Shown one piece after another: positions 30,245-40,258 of a stretch of DNA of 64,000 nt. The notes beneath the pieces were generated by a model. The model was given only the letters and a program-made list of their open reading frames with translations, was not told the origin of the DNA and ran no database searches. The position numbers and the translations under genes are program-made. The stretch is from Psychrobacter sp. LV10R520-6 (lineage in GTDB: Bacteria > Pseudomonadota > Gammaproteobacteria > Pseudomonadales > Moraxellaceae). Positions within the stretch are counted from its first letter, which is position 1, and each line of letters begins with the position of its first letter. The stretch spans positions 806,001 through 870,000 of the forward strand of contig NZ_LT900024.1 of NCBI RefSeq assembly GCF_900182925.1. The letters are read 5' to 3'.

Positions 30245-31510
30245 ATGCGCTACGAAGTTATTGTTATTGGTGCGGGTATGGTTGGCACATCGATTGCTTG
30301 GCACCTACAAAAGAATAACTCTAAAGTTCTATTGTTAGACAGAAAGCTACCAGGACTCGAGACCTCATACGGTAATGCTGGGCTGATACAGCGCGAAGCG
30401 ATTCATACCCATCCCTTTCCTCGACAGCTGACGGAGCTGGTAAGAGTCATGCCCAATCGTGGCACTGATATTCGCTATCGCTTGCCAGCTATCCTGCGTT
30501 ATCATCAGGCGCTCCTCCAGTATTGGAAGTATTCTACGCCAGCCTCTGTCAAAAAAATAGAAGCAGAATGGCAGACCCTGATTGCCCATTGTACCAGCGA
30601 GCATCAGACCATGATTACCGCATCAAACGCTGATGAGTTGATTAGACGTGATGGTTGGCTGCAGTTACATCGTTCTGAAGATACCCTTAAGACCGCCGCT
30701 GCCTTAGCCATAAGTGACCGTGAGCAAGGGGTTGAGCATAAAGTATTGTCCGTTGAAGAGTTAAAAGTGCTTGAACCCAATGCTAATTTTGATGGTTTTG
30801 TCGGTGCGATTCATTGGTTGAACTCATGGCAGGTCTCCAACCCAAGTATGCTAGTAAAAGCCTATGCCAAAAATTTCGAAGACATGGGTGGTACGACACA
30901 AGAGAAAAATGTAAAAGAGATCACTCCCGATGACAGTGGTGATGGTCAGGGTTGGAAGGTAGTCACTGATAATGACACCTATTATTGCGATGATTTGGTA
31001 GTCGCTGCCGGTCCTTGGTCTAACGAGTTGATAAAACCGCTGGGATATAATTTGCCATTATTCCCGATGCGCGGCTATCATCAGCACTTTAAAACCACTG
31101 GTAAAAATACGATCAATCACAGTATGTTTGATATGGATAAAGGCTTCGTTATGGGGCCGATGCAGCAAGGTATTCGCATTACCACCGGCGCTGAGATGAC
31201 TACGATGGATGCGCCAAAGAACTTTGGACAGCTAAAAACAGTACTGAAGCTTGCTAGAAAAATATTGCCATTAGAGGAAGCGGTAGAATCTGAGGCGTGG
31301 GCTGGCTCGCGTCCGTGTATGCCGGATATGAAGCCGGTCATTGGTCCTGCGCACAAACATGAGAAGTTATGGTTTGCCTTTGGTCACAGCCATCAAGGTT
31401 TTACTTTAGGACCTATGACCGGGCGCATTATGGAAGAGCTGATTCATAATAAACCTGTCATCGTAGATGTAGAACCATTCAATGCGCAGCGTTTCTCTAA
31501 GATTAAATAA
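30245..31510 (+). CDS. DadA-like FAD-dependent D-amino acid dehydrogenase
   Basis: 421 residues of the DAO/DadA fold. The FAD-binding motif VIGAGMVGTSIAWHL lies at the N-terminus, ETSYGNAGLI matches the DadA second motif, and GSRPCMPDMKPVIGPAHKHE and FAFGHSHQGFTLGP match the C-terminal flavin region. Such enzymes oxidise D-amino acids (D-Ala, or D-hydroxyproline in relatives) to imino acids and pass electrons to the respiratory chain. AAAGGA is placed six bases before the ATG. A RidA-type gene follows 55 bases later, consistent with removal of the imine product. The exact substrate is unknown. Confidence 0.85.
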   Translation: MRYEVIVIGAGMVGTSIAWHLQKNNSKVLLLDRKLPGLETSYGNAGLIQREAIHTHPFPRQLTELVRVMPNRGTDIRYRLPAILRYHQALLQYWKYSTPASVKKIEAEWQTLIAHCTSEHQTMITASNADELIRRDGWLQLHRSEDTLKTAAALAISDREQGVEHKVLSVEELKVLEPNANFDGFVGAIHWLNSWQVSNPSMLVKAYAKNFEDMGGTTQEKNVKEITPDDSGDGQGWKVVTDNDTYYCDDLVVAAGPWSNELIKPLGYNLPLFPMRGYHQHFKTTGKNTINHSMFDMDKGFVMGPMQQGIRITTGAEMTTMDAPKNFGQLKTVLKLARKILPLEEAVESEAWAGSRPCMPDMKPVIGPAHKHEKLWFAFGHSHQGFTLGPMTGRIMEELIHNKPVIVDVEPFNAQRFSKIK

Positions 31511-31565
31511 ACGGTCACTCATTTAAAACCTTTAATAAATAAGTTAGATATAAGGATAAACCGTC

Positions 31566-31904
31566 ATGCAAAAACTGCATAGCAATCATCGTATGAGTAA
31601 AATCGTCATCCATAACCAGACCATTTATTTATCAGGTCAAGTGGGCAATGCTGAAGACGATATCGCTGCTCAGACCTTAACCTGCCTAGAGAAAATTCAA
31701 GGCTTGCTAGAAGAGGTGGGCAGTGATAAGTCAAAAATTCTATCGACAACCGTATGGATAAAGACCATGTCAGATTTTGCCGCTATGAATGAGGTATGGG
31801 ACAAATGGTTTGAAGGTACGCTACCGCCAGCTCGAGCTTGTGGTGAATCGGCTTTGGCGCGTCCAGAGCTGTTAGTAGAAATGATTGTAATCGCTGCTGA
31901 ATAA
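31566..31904 (+). CDS. RidA-family imine/enamine deaminase
   Basis: 112 residues of the YjgF/RidA family. The active-site arginine is in PPARACGE and the conserved LSGQVG lies in the first third. RidA hydrolyses reactive imines or enamines to ketones plus ammonia. Directly downstream of a D-amino acid dehydrogenase, this copy probably handles that enzyme's imino acids; this is inferred from context. AAGGA precedes the ATG by nine bases. Confidence 0.9.
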   Translation: MQKLHSNHRMSKIVIHNQTIYLSGQVGNAEDDIAAQTLTCLEKIQGLLEEVGSDKSKILSTTVWIKTMSDFAAMNEVWDKWFEGTLPPARACGESALARPELLVEMIVIAAE

Positions 31905-32164
31905 CCGATCAGAAGTATTAAAAGCTATTTTTTATCAAAATTTAAATAAAAAAGTGTTTAACAATGTCGGTCGGTCAGCATTATTTATTATGAATGGCTA
32001 TAAATTCAGTGCTTAAAGCGCTACTCATCAAGCTTTCTCTTACCTGTATAGTCTTAAATGCATAATAATAAATGAATGTATATATTTTAATAAGTGAATG
32101 TTATAGATATTATATACAAAATAATATATTATAATTAAATATATAACGTATTTTAAATTAGTTA

Positions 32165-32224
32165 CTTTGATATCAGGGACTTTGATATCAGGGACTTTGA
32201 TATCAGGGACTTTGATCTCAATGA
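32165..32224 (+). repeat. four 15-bp tandem repeats in an AT-rich spacer
   Basis: Three identical units CTTTGATATCAGGGA (32165-32179, 32180-32194, 32195-32209) are followed by one diverged copy (32210-32224). They lie in a 0.58 kb gap (31905-32488) that holds no recognisable gene and is very AT-rich around 32080-32160. Each unit contains the palindrome GATATC. The array is about 265 bases upstream of the SQR start. Confidence 0.9.
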
Positions 32225-32488
32225 CTGTTATTACATTAATTATATTTAATAGTTCATTTTTGTCTTTTGGTATTTAAAGTATAACTCTCAAATATTTTAG
32301 TCATTAGCAGACCTTAATTATAAATAGGGAGTCTCTATTACCGGTGGTTATGAGGCGTGGGTTGAGGCAAGCCAACTTTGATGCCAAATGTTGGGGTTGA
32401 TTTTGGTTAGTCTATTATTTTAACGGTCAGTGTTAAAAGGTACAGATGAACAGAATCTGATATAACGATTGGCCTATAAGGACATATC

Positions 32489-33934
32489 ATGAAACGATCT
32501 TTGAGTAACTCGCCTCATACATCTAATCAAGGTGTTAATGCCTCTGATACTAATATTTCTAATACCAATTTTTCTATTACCGATGTTTCTAATAATAATA
32601 GCGCTGATAATGCCCTAAAGCTCAATGACTTAAAACTGTTAAACCGCCGTCAATTTATTGGTGCGGGTGTGGCGACTGGGGCGGTCATGGGGAGTATGGC
32701 ACTGATCGGCTGTGCGTCTTTACCCAAACATCAAGAAAAAGCCAATATCGTTATTGTGGGTGCTGGCATTGCAGGGTTAGCGGTGGCCAATCGATTAAGC
32801 CGTCAACTGCCCAATGCTAAGCTGACCATTTTAGACAGTCGCCAGGCGCATTACTATCAACCTGGTTACACGCTTTTAGCAACGGGGGTCTGGAATAATA
32901 CTGACAAGGTCACTGATAGCAATGCTGACTTAATACCTTCGAGCATCGCCTGGGTGCAAGAAAATGCCCGTGAGTTTTTACCTGATAGTAATCAAGTGAT
33001 AACCGACAGTGGTAAAAAAATTAATTATGATTATTTGGTAATAGCGACTGGATTGAGATTGGGTTTTGAGCAGATTGAGGGTTTGAGTATTGAAGATTTA
33101 GGAACTGACGGTATTGGTAGTGTCTATCCTAGCCCAGAAATCGCCTTAAAAACCTGGCACCAAATAGATTCATTTCGCCAAAAAGGCGGTCGTGCTGTGA
33201 TGACGCTAGCCCATACCGATATGAAATGTGCAGGTGCGCCATTAAAAATGACCTTTATGTTGCACGATAGACTCATACAAGCAGGTACTCGAAAAGATAG
33301 CGACATTCAGTTTTTTAGTCCGCATAAGACGGTGTTTAGTGTCCCTGCTGTCAATGAGAATATATTGTCACGATGGGCTGCTTACGATCCACCGATTGGG
33401 ACGAATTTTGAGCAACGCTTAACAGCAATCGATAAAGGGGCCAAAGTGGCCTATTTTACGAATGAGCAAGGCACTCAGAGTCGCCAAGATTATGATTTTA
33501 TCCACGTTGTACCGCCCATGTTCGCGGTAGATAGTGTGCTAAATAGTCCATTGGCAAATAAAAAAGGCTGGCTAGATGTTGATAAATATACACTACAGCA
33601 TAAGCATTATGACAATATTTTTGGTGCTGGTGATATCAATGGGACGCCAAAAGGAAAAACCGCTGCCACCATCAAAAATTCTGCCCCGATAGTGACGGCT
33701 AATCTTATTGACGTCATACAGGGGAATGTGCCAAGCCAAAAATTTAATGGCTATACTTCTTGTCCGCTGTTAATAGAAGAAGGTAGGGCGATGCTGGTTG
33801 AGTTCGATTATGAAAATAAATTGATACCAAGCGTTCCTTTGGTTGACCCTTTAAAAGAAAGCTATTTTGCATGGTTCTTAGAAGAGATGATGCTAAAGCC
33901 TGCCTATATGGCGGTTGCCAAAGGTCGAGTTTAG
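32489..33934 (+). CDS. sulfide:quinone oxidoreductase (type II-like), Tat-lipoprotein type
   Basis: 481 residues of the SQR family. The FAD motif VIVGAGIAGLAVA lies near residue 88. The two redox cysteines are in DMKCAGAPLKM (Cys247) and GYTSCPLLIE (Cys425), both contexts typical of type II SQR, the group of the mitochondrial enzyme. A twin-arginine motif NRRQFIGAG (residues 52-60) is followed by a hydrophobic stretch and a lipobox-like LIGC (Cys75). About 50 low-complexity Asn/Ser/Asp residues precede the twin arginine. AAGGA six bases before the ATG supports this start. The enzyme would oxidise sulfide and reduce quinone; export through Tat with lipidation is inferred. Confidence 0.85.
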   Translation: MKRSLSNSPHTSNQGVNASDTNISNTNFSITDVSNNNSADNALKLNDLKLLNRRQFIGAGVATGAVMGSMALIGCASLPKHQEKANIVIVGAGIAGLAVANRLSRQLPNAKLTILDSRQAHYYQPGYTLLATGVWNNTDKVTDSNADLIPSSIAWVQENAREFLPDSNQVITDSGKKINYDYLVIATGLRLGFEQIEGLSIEDLGTDGIGSVYPSPEIALKTWHQIDSFRQKGGRAVMTLAHTDMKCAGAPLKMTFMLHDRLIQAGTRKDSDIQFFSPHKTVFSVPAVNENILSRWAAYDPPIGTNFEQRLTAIDKGAKVAYFTNEQGTQSRQDYDFIHVVPPMFAVDSVLNSPLANKKGWLDVDKYTLQHKHYDNIFGAGDINGTPKGKTAATIKNSAPIVTANLIDVIQGNVPSQKFNGYTSCPLLIEEGRAMLVEFDYENKLIPSVPLVDPLKESYFAWFLEEMMLKPAYMAVAKGRV

Positions 33935-34024
33935 ATCGGCATTAAACGTTAGTATTGTTTATACCCGTGCTTTATATTTTCTTAAACTAAGACTGCTTAG
34001 AAGAAGGTTTACAAAGGAGCGGCC

Positions 34025-34372
34025 ATGTTATTTTTAAATCAAGCGTTTATGATGTTATGGGAAGCAATACTAGAGAATGCCACGTTGGTCAGTGCATTAT
34101 TACTAATATTATTAGCCGCATGGATTTACTGGGCCGTTGCAGGTAGGCATAAAAAACTGGCATATGGTCTTGCTGGCATACTGGCGAGTGCCATTGCAGT
34201 GGTCGGATTTTTTACCTTACCGCTATTTTTTAATGCCAGCTTAGGAGACCTCACCTATTGGGTAGATTGGGTGTTCCATTTGGTTATGGTAGTGGCATTG
34301 TTGGTTTATGCCTATGTAGTAATGTTGCCACTAGTCACAGGTCTGACTGGTTCGATCAAACGTAGGGTTTAA
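34025..34372 (+). CDS. small membrane protein, 115 residues
   Basis: Three hydrophobic helices (about residues 20-38, 47-68 and 82-108) with short loops and a basic C-terminus SIKRRV. AAGGAG precedes the ATG. It starts 90 bases after the SQR gene on the same strand and may be co-transcribed, but the family is not recognised and no function is given. Confidence 0.75.
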   Translation: MLFLNQAFMMLWEAILENATLVSALLLILLAAWIYWAVAGRHKKLAYGLAGILASAIAVVGFFTLPLFFNASLGDLTYWVDWVFHLVMVVALLVYAYVVMLPLVTGLTGSIKRRV

Positions 34373-34607
34373 TTTATCATCATCAGCTATCTTATGATGG
34401 TAATGTATGAGCAAGGACTTCAGTGTTAATTAACCATATTGCTAACGATTGCTAAATCATAGCTGTCTACAATTTTTAATCTTGACGTTCAGCTGAAAAC
34501 TTAAAACCCTAACTCTTGATCCTTGTCAGCTGGACGCAACTTCTCTTGATAACGCTTATAATAAAAACTACGATAAGCATCTGAAGCATCTGAACGGGAG
34601 AAATTCA

Positions 34608-35846
34608 TTGCGCGCTGTCCCCTATAAATATGTAGTTTATGTGGTTATTGGCATACTGCTGATGCTTGCAGCTGGTTCTGCTGTATTTCGCTGGTGGCAG
34701 GGACCGCTATTGCCGAGCTATACCGTGATTTCAAGGCCATTGGTACAAACGGTAGTGGCGACTGGGCGAGTGGTGACGGTATCACGCACTGAAGTGGGTA
34801 GTGAAATTACCGGTGTGGTACTTAAGCGCTTGGTAGAGGAAGGTGATCAAGTTGCAAAAGGCGATCTGTTGCTGGTACTGAGGTCGGATGAGGTTGCTGC
34901 CCAAGTGCGGCAAGCGGAGGCTACGCTGAGCGAGCTTGCGACCAGCACGCGTCCACAAGCGGCAGCGGATTTGGCTAATGCCAAAGTACAGTTAGCACAA
35001 GCCCGCGGTAACGTTGAGCGTAGACGTGAGTTGGCTGCGATTTCGGCAATTTCGGCTGAAGAGATGGCGCAAGCAGAGCAGGCTCAAAGTCAGGCACTGA
35101 ATAATCTTGAGTCAGCACGTTTAAAAGTAGCCGCCTTGGCTGCTGGCGGGGTCGAGGAGGCTCTGCTGCGCGAGCGTTTGACTGCGCTACAAGCTCAGTT
35201 CGCTAAAACCGAAGTACGAAGCGAGGTGACAGGAACAGTGTTAACCCGTAATGTGGAGACCGGCGATCTGGTACAGCCAGGTCGGATACTGTTCACCATT
35301 GCGCTAGAGGGTAGTACGGAAATCCGAGTGCCGCTTGATGAGCGTAACTTATCACGGCTGGCGTTACAGCAAAGAGCGGTAGCTATTGCTGATGCCTACC
35401 CAGAGAGTCCTTTTCCTGCTCGTATCAGTTTTATTGCACCAAGTATTGATCCACAGCGTGGTACGGTAGAAGTTAGGCTGACTGTTGATCCTGTGCCTGA
35501 GTTTTTGCGTCAAGATATGACAGTGTCAGTGAATATTGAAACGGATCGACGCACGCAGGCACTAGTGATCCCGAATGATGCTTTAGGCAGTGTACAAGGA
35601 GATAAGGCGGTAGTGCTGTTGCTGCGTGATGGAAAAATACAACGCCAGAGAGTAACGCTTGGTTTACGGGGCTTGGCAATGTCTGAAGTAATTGCGGGTT
35701 TAAGCCTAGATGATCAGGTACTGGCCGATGCCGCATCGTCGTTAGCTAATGGTGCGCGGGTACGTATTAAGTCACAACAGCTCCCATTTATGGATAGTGT
35801 TGACGCTATAGGTCTTAGCAATGAATTACCGGAGAAAACCAATTGA
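34608..35846 (+). CDS. periplasmic adaptor of an ABC exporter (HlyD/MacA type)
   Basis: 412 residues. An N-terminal membrane anchor at residues 7-28 is followed by a biotinyl-lipoyl half (SRTEVGSEITGVV), a helical hairpin rich in Ala/Gln/Glu (residues 90-180), the second lipoyl half (TEVRSEVTGTVLTRNV), a beta-barrel domain and a membrane-proximal domain. The start is a TTG at 34608 with GGGAG seven bases upstream; no ATG fits. It connects an inner-membrane ABC transporter to an outer-membrane channel. It is the first gene of a three-gene operon with overlapping reading frames. Confidence 0.88.
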   Translation: MRAVPYKYVVYVVIGILLMLAAGSAVFRWWQGPLLPSYTVISRPLVQTVVATGRVVTVSRTEVGSEITGVVLKRLVEEGDQVAKGDLLLVLRSDEVAAQVRQAEATLSELATSTRPQAAADLANAKVQLAQARGNVERRRELAAISAISAEEMAQAEQAQSQALNNLESARLKVAALAAGGVEEALLRERLTALQAQFAKTEVRSEVTGTVLTRNVETGDLVQPGRILFTIALEGSTEIRVPLDERNLSRLALQQRAVAIADAYPESPFPARISFIAPSIDPQRGTVEVRLTVDPVPEFLRQDMTVSVNIETDRRTQALVIPNDALGSVQGDKAVVLLLRDGKIQRQRVTLGLRGLAMSEVIAGLSLDDQVLADAASSLANGARVRIKSQQLPFMDSVDAIGLSNELPEKTN

Positions 35847-37066
35847 CTGGCTTTTTCGGGCGACTATGGATCGAGTCAACCATTGCGATGAGCTTTTTGC
35901 GCGAGGGGCGCATGCAATCGATCATGATCACCGTGGGTGTAGCAGTAGGCGTGGCAGTTATTATTTTTATTACCGCTTTAGTTCAAGGGCTACAGTCTAA
36001 CCTTATCGAAAACACCCTAGGTACTCAGGCCCATATTCGTTTATTACCAACGGATGAAATTAATATGGTACTTCCGCCTGTAGCGGGTACCGTGCAGTTG
36101 CTACAGGAAGATAAACGGCCACAGCGGCTACGATCAATTAACAACTGGCAGCAAATTACCGCTACTCTGGATCAATTACCATTATTAACGGCTGTATCGC
36201 CAACGGTGTCAGGACCCGCGTTTGTAAGGCGTGGTGAGGCATTAGCGTCGGTGGCGTTAGTAGGTACGGACCTTGAACGTTATCAGAAGATCATACCGCT
36301 TGAAGAGTATTTGGTCAGTGGCCAACTGCGAATGGGCGCTGACAATGTACTGATTGGCAGCCAGTTAGCTAAAGATCTAGGGGTGCAAGTAGGTAATAAG
36401 CTGCGCCTAGAAACCGGGCAGCAGAACAGTGCAGTGGTGAATATTGCCGGTATATTTGAGCTGGGTGTGCGCGAGCTAGATGCACGCTATGTATATTTGG
36501 ACTTAAAGCAGGCACAATCGCTACTCGGTCTCCCAGGGGGTGTCACGGTGATCGATCTGACCGTAGCAGATATCTTTGAAGCAGAAAATATTGCAGCACA
36601 GGTAGGACGCTTGACATCATTGCAAGCAGAAAGCTGGATTATGACTAACGTGCAGTTGATGAATGCGCTTTCAGCACAAAGTTTGTCTACTAATATGATA
36701 ATTGTCTTTGTGGCTATTTCCGTGGCCTTTGGTATTGCTAGTGTGTTATCAGTCAGTGTCGTACAACGAACCCGAGAAATTGGTATTTTGCGGGCGACTG
36801 GCGCGACAAGGCAGCAAATCTTACGTATATTTTTGATTCAAGGTGCCGTATTTGGTCTGTTAGGTTCGGTTGTGGGTAGTGCTGCCAGTTACGTGCTGGT
36901 GTGGGTATTTAATACTTTTGGCCCAGGGTTATTTTATATTCCAATCTCTGTAAAGCTGGTTATAGTGGCAATGTTACTGGCGACACTCACAGGCGTACTG
37001 GCTGCTGCTATACCATCGCGCCGAGCAGCAGCACTGGATCCGGTGGAGGCCATTCGTTATGTCTGA
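35843..37066 (+). CDS. MacB/FtsX-type ABC transporter permease
   Basis: 407 residues. The first helix is at residues 25-50, followed by a large periplasmic domain and three C-terminal helices with VQRTREIGILRATGATRQQIL and [17 protein letters not shown], the hallmarks of FtsX-like permeases. The start is a TTG overlapping the adaptor's stop (TTGA, four bases) with GGAG upstream. Unlike E. coli MacB, the ATPase is a separate protein encoded next. The substrate is unknown; relatives export peptides, antibiotics or glycolipids. Confidence 0.9.
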   Translation: MTGFFGRLWIESTIAMSFLREGRMQSIMITVGVAVGVAVIIFITALVQGLQSNLIENTLGTQAHIRLLPTDEINMVLPPVAGTVQLLQEDKRPQRLRSINNWQQITATLDQLPLLTAVSPTVSGPAFVRRGEALASVALVGTDLERYQKIIPLEEYLVSGQLRMGADNVLIGSQLAKDLGVQVGNKLRLETGQQNSAVVNIAGIFELGVRELDARYVYLDLKQAQSLLGLPGGVTVIDLTVADIFEAENIAAQVGRLTSLQAESWIMTNVQLMNALSAQSLSTNMIIVFVAISVAFGIASVLSVSVVQRTREIGILRATGATRQQILRIFLIQGAVFGLLGSVVGSAASYVLVWVFNTFGPGLFYIPISVKLVIVAMLLATLTGVLAAAIPSRRAAALDPVEAIRYV

Positions 37067-37766
37067 TAAGTCTCATGAAGTCCTACGCTTAGAGTCGCTG
37101 CGCAAATCTTATAATGTTGGCCAGCCCAACGAGATTGAAGTACTACATGGTATTGATTTGTATATTGGCAGCAATGATTTTGCGGCACTGATTGGTCCCT
37201 CTGGCTCTGGCAAAAGTACCTTATTAAATATACTCGGCTTGCTTGATAAGCCCAGTGATGGTGAGCTTTATTTGTTAGGTCAGGCCACCAGCGCTATGGA
37301 GGACGCTGGACGTACTGCGCTGCGTGGTAATAGTATCGGTTTTGTTTTTCAGTTTCACCATCTGATCCAAGCATTTACGGCATTAGATAATGTGTTGATG
37401 CCGTTGATGCTGACACAGGGTAAACCAGATAAACTTGTGCTACAGCAAGCGCGTGAGTTGCTTTCTGCTGTTGGGCTGGAGAAGTTTGCTAATAGTAAGC
37501 CTAATGAACTCTCGGGAGGTCAACAACAGCGAGTAGCTATTGCCAGAGCCCTTATAACCCAGCCTGCGTTACTATTAGCCGATGAACCTACCGGCAATCT
37601 TGATACGGTTACGGCTGCTGAGGTATTTGAATTATTCCGTAAAGTTAATCGCGAGCGTGATTGTGCGGTACTGCTTGTAACTCACGATCCACGGTTGTCA
37701 GCATCCTGTGATCGCACTATTAATCTAGTTGATGGTCGTATTGAAAGTGACTCGCTAAATATATAG
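37059..37766 (+). CDS. ABC transporter ATPase (MacB/LolD type)
   Basis: 235 residues. Walker [11 protein letters not shown]-loop region FVFQFHHLI, signature [15 protein letters not shown], Walker [13 protein letters not shown] and the H-loop LLVTHD are all present. It overlaps the permease gene by eight bases, so the three proteins probably form one tripartite exporter. A hairpin overlapping the stop codon ends the operon. Confidence 0.95.
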   Translation: MSDKSHEVLRLESLRKSYNVGQPNEIEVLHGIDLYIGSNDFAALIGPSGSGKSTLLNILGLLDKPSDGELYLLGQATSAMEDAGRTALRGNSIGFVFQFHHLIQAFTALDNVLMPLMLTQGKPDKLVLQQARELLSAVGLEKFANSKPNELSGGQQQRVAIARALITQPALLLADEPTGNLDTVTAAEVFELFRKVNRERDCAVLLVTHDPRLSASCDRTINLVDGRIESDSLNI

Positions 37767-37798
37767 CCCCACCACTTATAAAGTAGCAGGGCTATTCT
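37763..37798 (+). terminator. hairpin at the end of the ABC exporter operon
   Basis: ATAGCCC (37763-37769, including the stop codon) pairs with GGGCTAT (37789-37795), with an inner ACTT/AAGT pairing. A short T-rich tail follows. The rest of the 0.3 kb gap to the glycerate kinase gene shows nothing recognisable. Confidence 0.6.
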
Positions 37799-38077
37799 TA
37801 TTTGTTCACTTTACTGGCTTATTTTATCTCGACATCAATTATATTTACAAATAGGAGATAACCCTTAAATCAATCACTTAATGCTTCATCTATTAGTTTG
37901 GTATTATTAAGACGATGCAAGTTTAGTGTTAGTAATATCATTTCATCAAAGCTATCGTTTAGAAACAAGCTTCGATAGTCTTTTACCTAAAAAGCTACTC
38001 TGCTTGATGGATCTTCAGTACATCTCTCTTTAAATTTTACTATTTTATGATTTTTAAGCAATCAGCCATTAAAACGA

Positions 38078-39238
38078 TCATTTCAATTTCTGTCCTAGCC
38101 GAATAGCAGCGGCAATATTTACCGCAGTGGTTTCGATATTGTCATAAGCATTTTTCAATACATTATCAATAGAATCTACTTTTTGGATACTGGGCATAAC
38201 CACATCAAATTGTGTAGTGTGATCATGCTTAAGTCCATCCACACTACCGCAAATGGCAATAACAGGCGTCTGACTGAGCTTAGCAAGTTGACTGATACCG
38301 CCAGCAACTTTACCCATTGAGGTTTGCGCGTCGAGCTTACCTTCCCCTGTTATTACTAGGTCAGCATTCGCAATGTGCTGTGATAGATTGACCGCCTCGG
38401 CCACGGTATCAAACCCTGATTGCAACTGTGCGCTGCAAAAGGTCATTAAGGCAAACCCAAGACCACCTGCGGCGCCTGCACCTGATACGTTTTGATAATT
38501 CTCATTACTATAATAATTACCATTTTGTTTATTATGCTGACGACAAACCGTCGCAAAGTGATTTAAAGACTTATCTAAAAGCTCAACTTGTTCAGGGCTT
38601 GCACCTTTTTGTGGGCCAAAAACAGCACTGGCTCCTAACGGACCATATAACGGATTGGTCACATCGCAGGCCACTTCAAAGACAGTATTTAAAATATTCG
38701 GATTGAATGCTGAGCTGTCTACCTGTTGCAACTTATTAAGTTGCCCACCGCCTTGTTTTAAAGGCTCTCCTTGCTGATCATAAAATACCATTCCTAGAGC
38801 CGTTAGCATGCCAACACCCGCATCGTTGGTAGCACTACCTCCAAGACCGATAATAATACGTTTTGCCCCTTCATTTAAGGCGTCTTTGATCAGTTCGCCA
38901 ACTCCGTAGCTACTGGTAATAACTGGGTTGCGCTCTTCTACCGTCAACAAATGCAGACCGCAAGCCTCGGCAATTTCAATAACGGCCGTAGCATCAGGTA
39001 ATAGCAAATATTTTCCAGTAATGGGTCTCATGAGCGGGTCATGTACCACCACATCTTTCCAACGTCCGCCGAGTACATAGGACAAAACAGCGGCAGTGCC
39101 TTCGCCGCCATCGGCCATTGGTAATAACGTATAGTCTGCATCCGGAAATACCTGACTAAATCCAGACTTGATAGCCTGGCAAACCTTAATAGCTTGTAAG
39201 CTTTCTTTAAACGAGTCTGGGGCGATTAAAATCTTCAT
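38078..39238 (-). CDS. glycerate kinase (GarK/GlxK family)
   Basis: 386 residues, the standard length. It opens MKILIAPDSFKESLQA, carries LPMADGGEGTAAVL and IIIGLGGSATNDAGVGMLTALG, and ends with the conserved VITGEGKLDAQTSMGK and VIAICGS. It phosphorylates D-glycerate to 2-phosphoglycerate. No glyoxylate or glucarate genes flank it, so its pathway context here is not shown. Confidence 0.95.
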   Translation of the reverse strand: MKILIAPDSFKESLQAIKVCQAIKSGFSQVFPDADYTLLPMADGGEGTAAVLSYVLGGRWKDVVVHDPLMRPITGKYLLLPDATAVIEIAEACGLHLLTVEERNPVITSSYGVGELIKDALNEGAKRIIIGLGGSATNDAGVGMLTALGMVFYDQQGEPLKQGGGQLNKLQQVDSSAFNPNILNTVFEVACDVTNPLYGPLGASAVFGPQKGASPEQVELLDKSLNHFATVCRQHNKQNGNYYSNENYQNVSGAGAAGGLGFALMTFCSAQLQSGFDTVAEAVNLSQHIANADLVITGEGKLDAQTSMGKVAGGISQLAKLSQTPVIAICGSVDGLKHDHTTQFDVVMPSIQKVDSIDNVLKNAYDNIETTAVNIAAAIRLGQKLK

Positions 39239-39439
39239 TGAGCTCTCTTGAAATAATAGGGACGCTAAAATATTGATGGCTTCATCGCCAGTATTGCTTT
39301 ACTGGTGGCTGAACGCTTGGCGCCGTGAGTAAAGCAATACGCTATATTTGCTCATCATTCAGTCGAGCCTGGTCATGCACGTTTACTTAAATTATTGGAT
39401 ACTGAACTATGTCAATTTTAATTAATGGTTATATAACCA

Positions 39440-40258
39440 TCAACGTCCTGTCCATACCGCATGTCGCTTCTCGATAAAGGCATCAATTCCCTCTGCCACA
39501 TCGTCTGCCATCATATTACCTACCATTACCTCACTGGCATAATCATAAGCATCCGCCAAACTCATATCCAACTGTTTATAGAACATGTTTTTGCCGGTGG
39601 TGACTGCAATAGGAGATTTAGCAGTAATGGCGTCTATTAAAGACTGCAGGGTATCGTCTAATTGATCCGCTGGAGCCATACGATTAATCAATCCTTGTTG
39701 TAAGGCGGCATGCGCATCAATAAACTCACCAGTGATAAGCATCTCAAACGCTTGTTTGCGAGCTAGATTGCGACTGACAGCGACGGCAGGCGTTGAACAA
39801 AACAGCCCAACATTTATCCCAGAAGTCGCAAACTTTGCACTATCAGCGGCAACTGCCAAGTCACACGTAGCAACCAGTTGGCAGCCTGCTGCCGTAGCGA
39901 TGCCTTGTACTTTGGCAATCACGACTTGTGGCATATTATTGATGGTAAGCATCATTTGACTACATTGCTCAAATAATGATTGGTGGAATGCTTTATCTGA
40001 ATTTGCTCGCATTTCTTTGAGATTATGACCAGCACAAAATGCTTTGCCATTCGCCGCAATCACTACGACTCGGACAGTGCTATCTTGTGAAATGTTATCC
40101 AGCTCTGTTTGCATAGCAGATAGCATATCGACGGATAACGCATTGAATTGTTTAGGACGGTTTAGAGTGAGGGTAACAACGCCGTTACTGTTTTCTCTTA
40201 TGACCAAAGGGTCTTTTGAGTCGGGAGCAGCGCTCGTAATAGGATTAGAGTGTGTCAT
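39440..40258 (-). CDS. enoyl-CoA hydratase/isomerase family protein
   Basis: 272 residues of the crotonase fold. The oxyanion-hole segments GKAFCAGHNLKEMR and GIATAAGCQLVATCDL are present, and the C-terminal KRHAVWTGR is common in the ECHDC3-like group. AAGGA lies before the ATG. The exact acyl-CoA substrate is not known. It stands alone between glycerate kinase and a decayed region. Confidence 0.88.
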   Translation of the reverse strand: MTHSNPITSAAPDSKDPLVIRENSNGVVTLTLNRPKQFNALSVDMLSAMQTELDNISQDSTVRVVVIAANGKAFCAGHNLKEMRANSDKAFHQSLFEQCSQMMLTINNMPQVVIAKVQGIATAAGCQLVATCDLAVAADSAKFATSGINVGLFCSTPAVAVSRNLARKQAFEMLITGEFIDAHAALQQGLINRMAPADQLDDTLQSLIDAITAKSPIAVTTGKNMFYKQLDMSLADAYDYASEVMVGNMMADDVAEGIDAFIEKRHAVWTGR

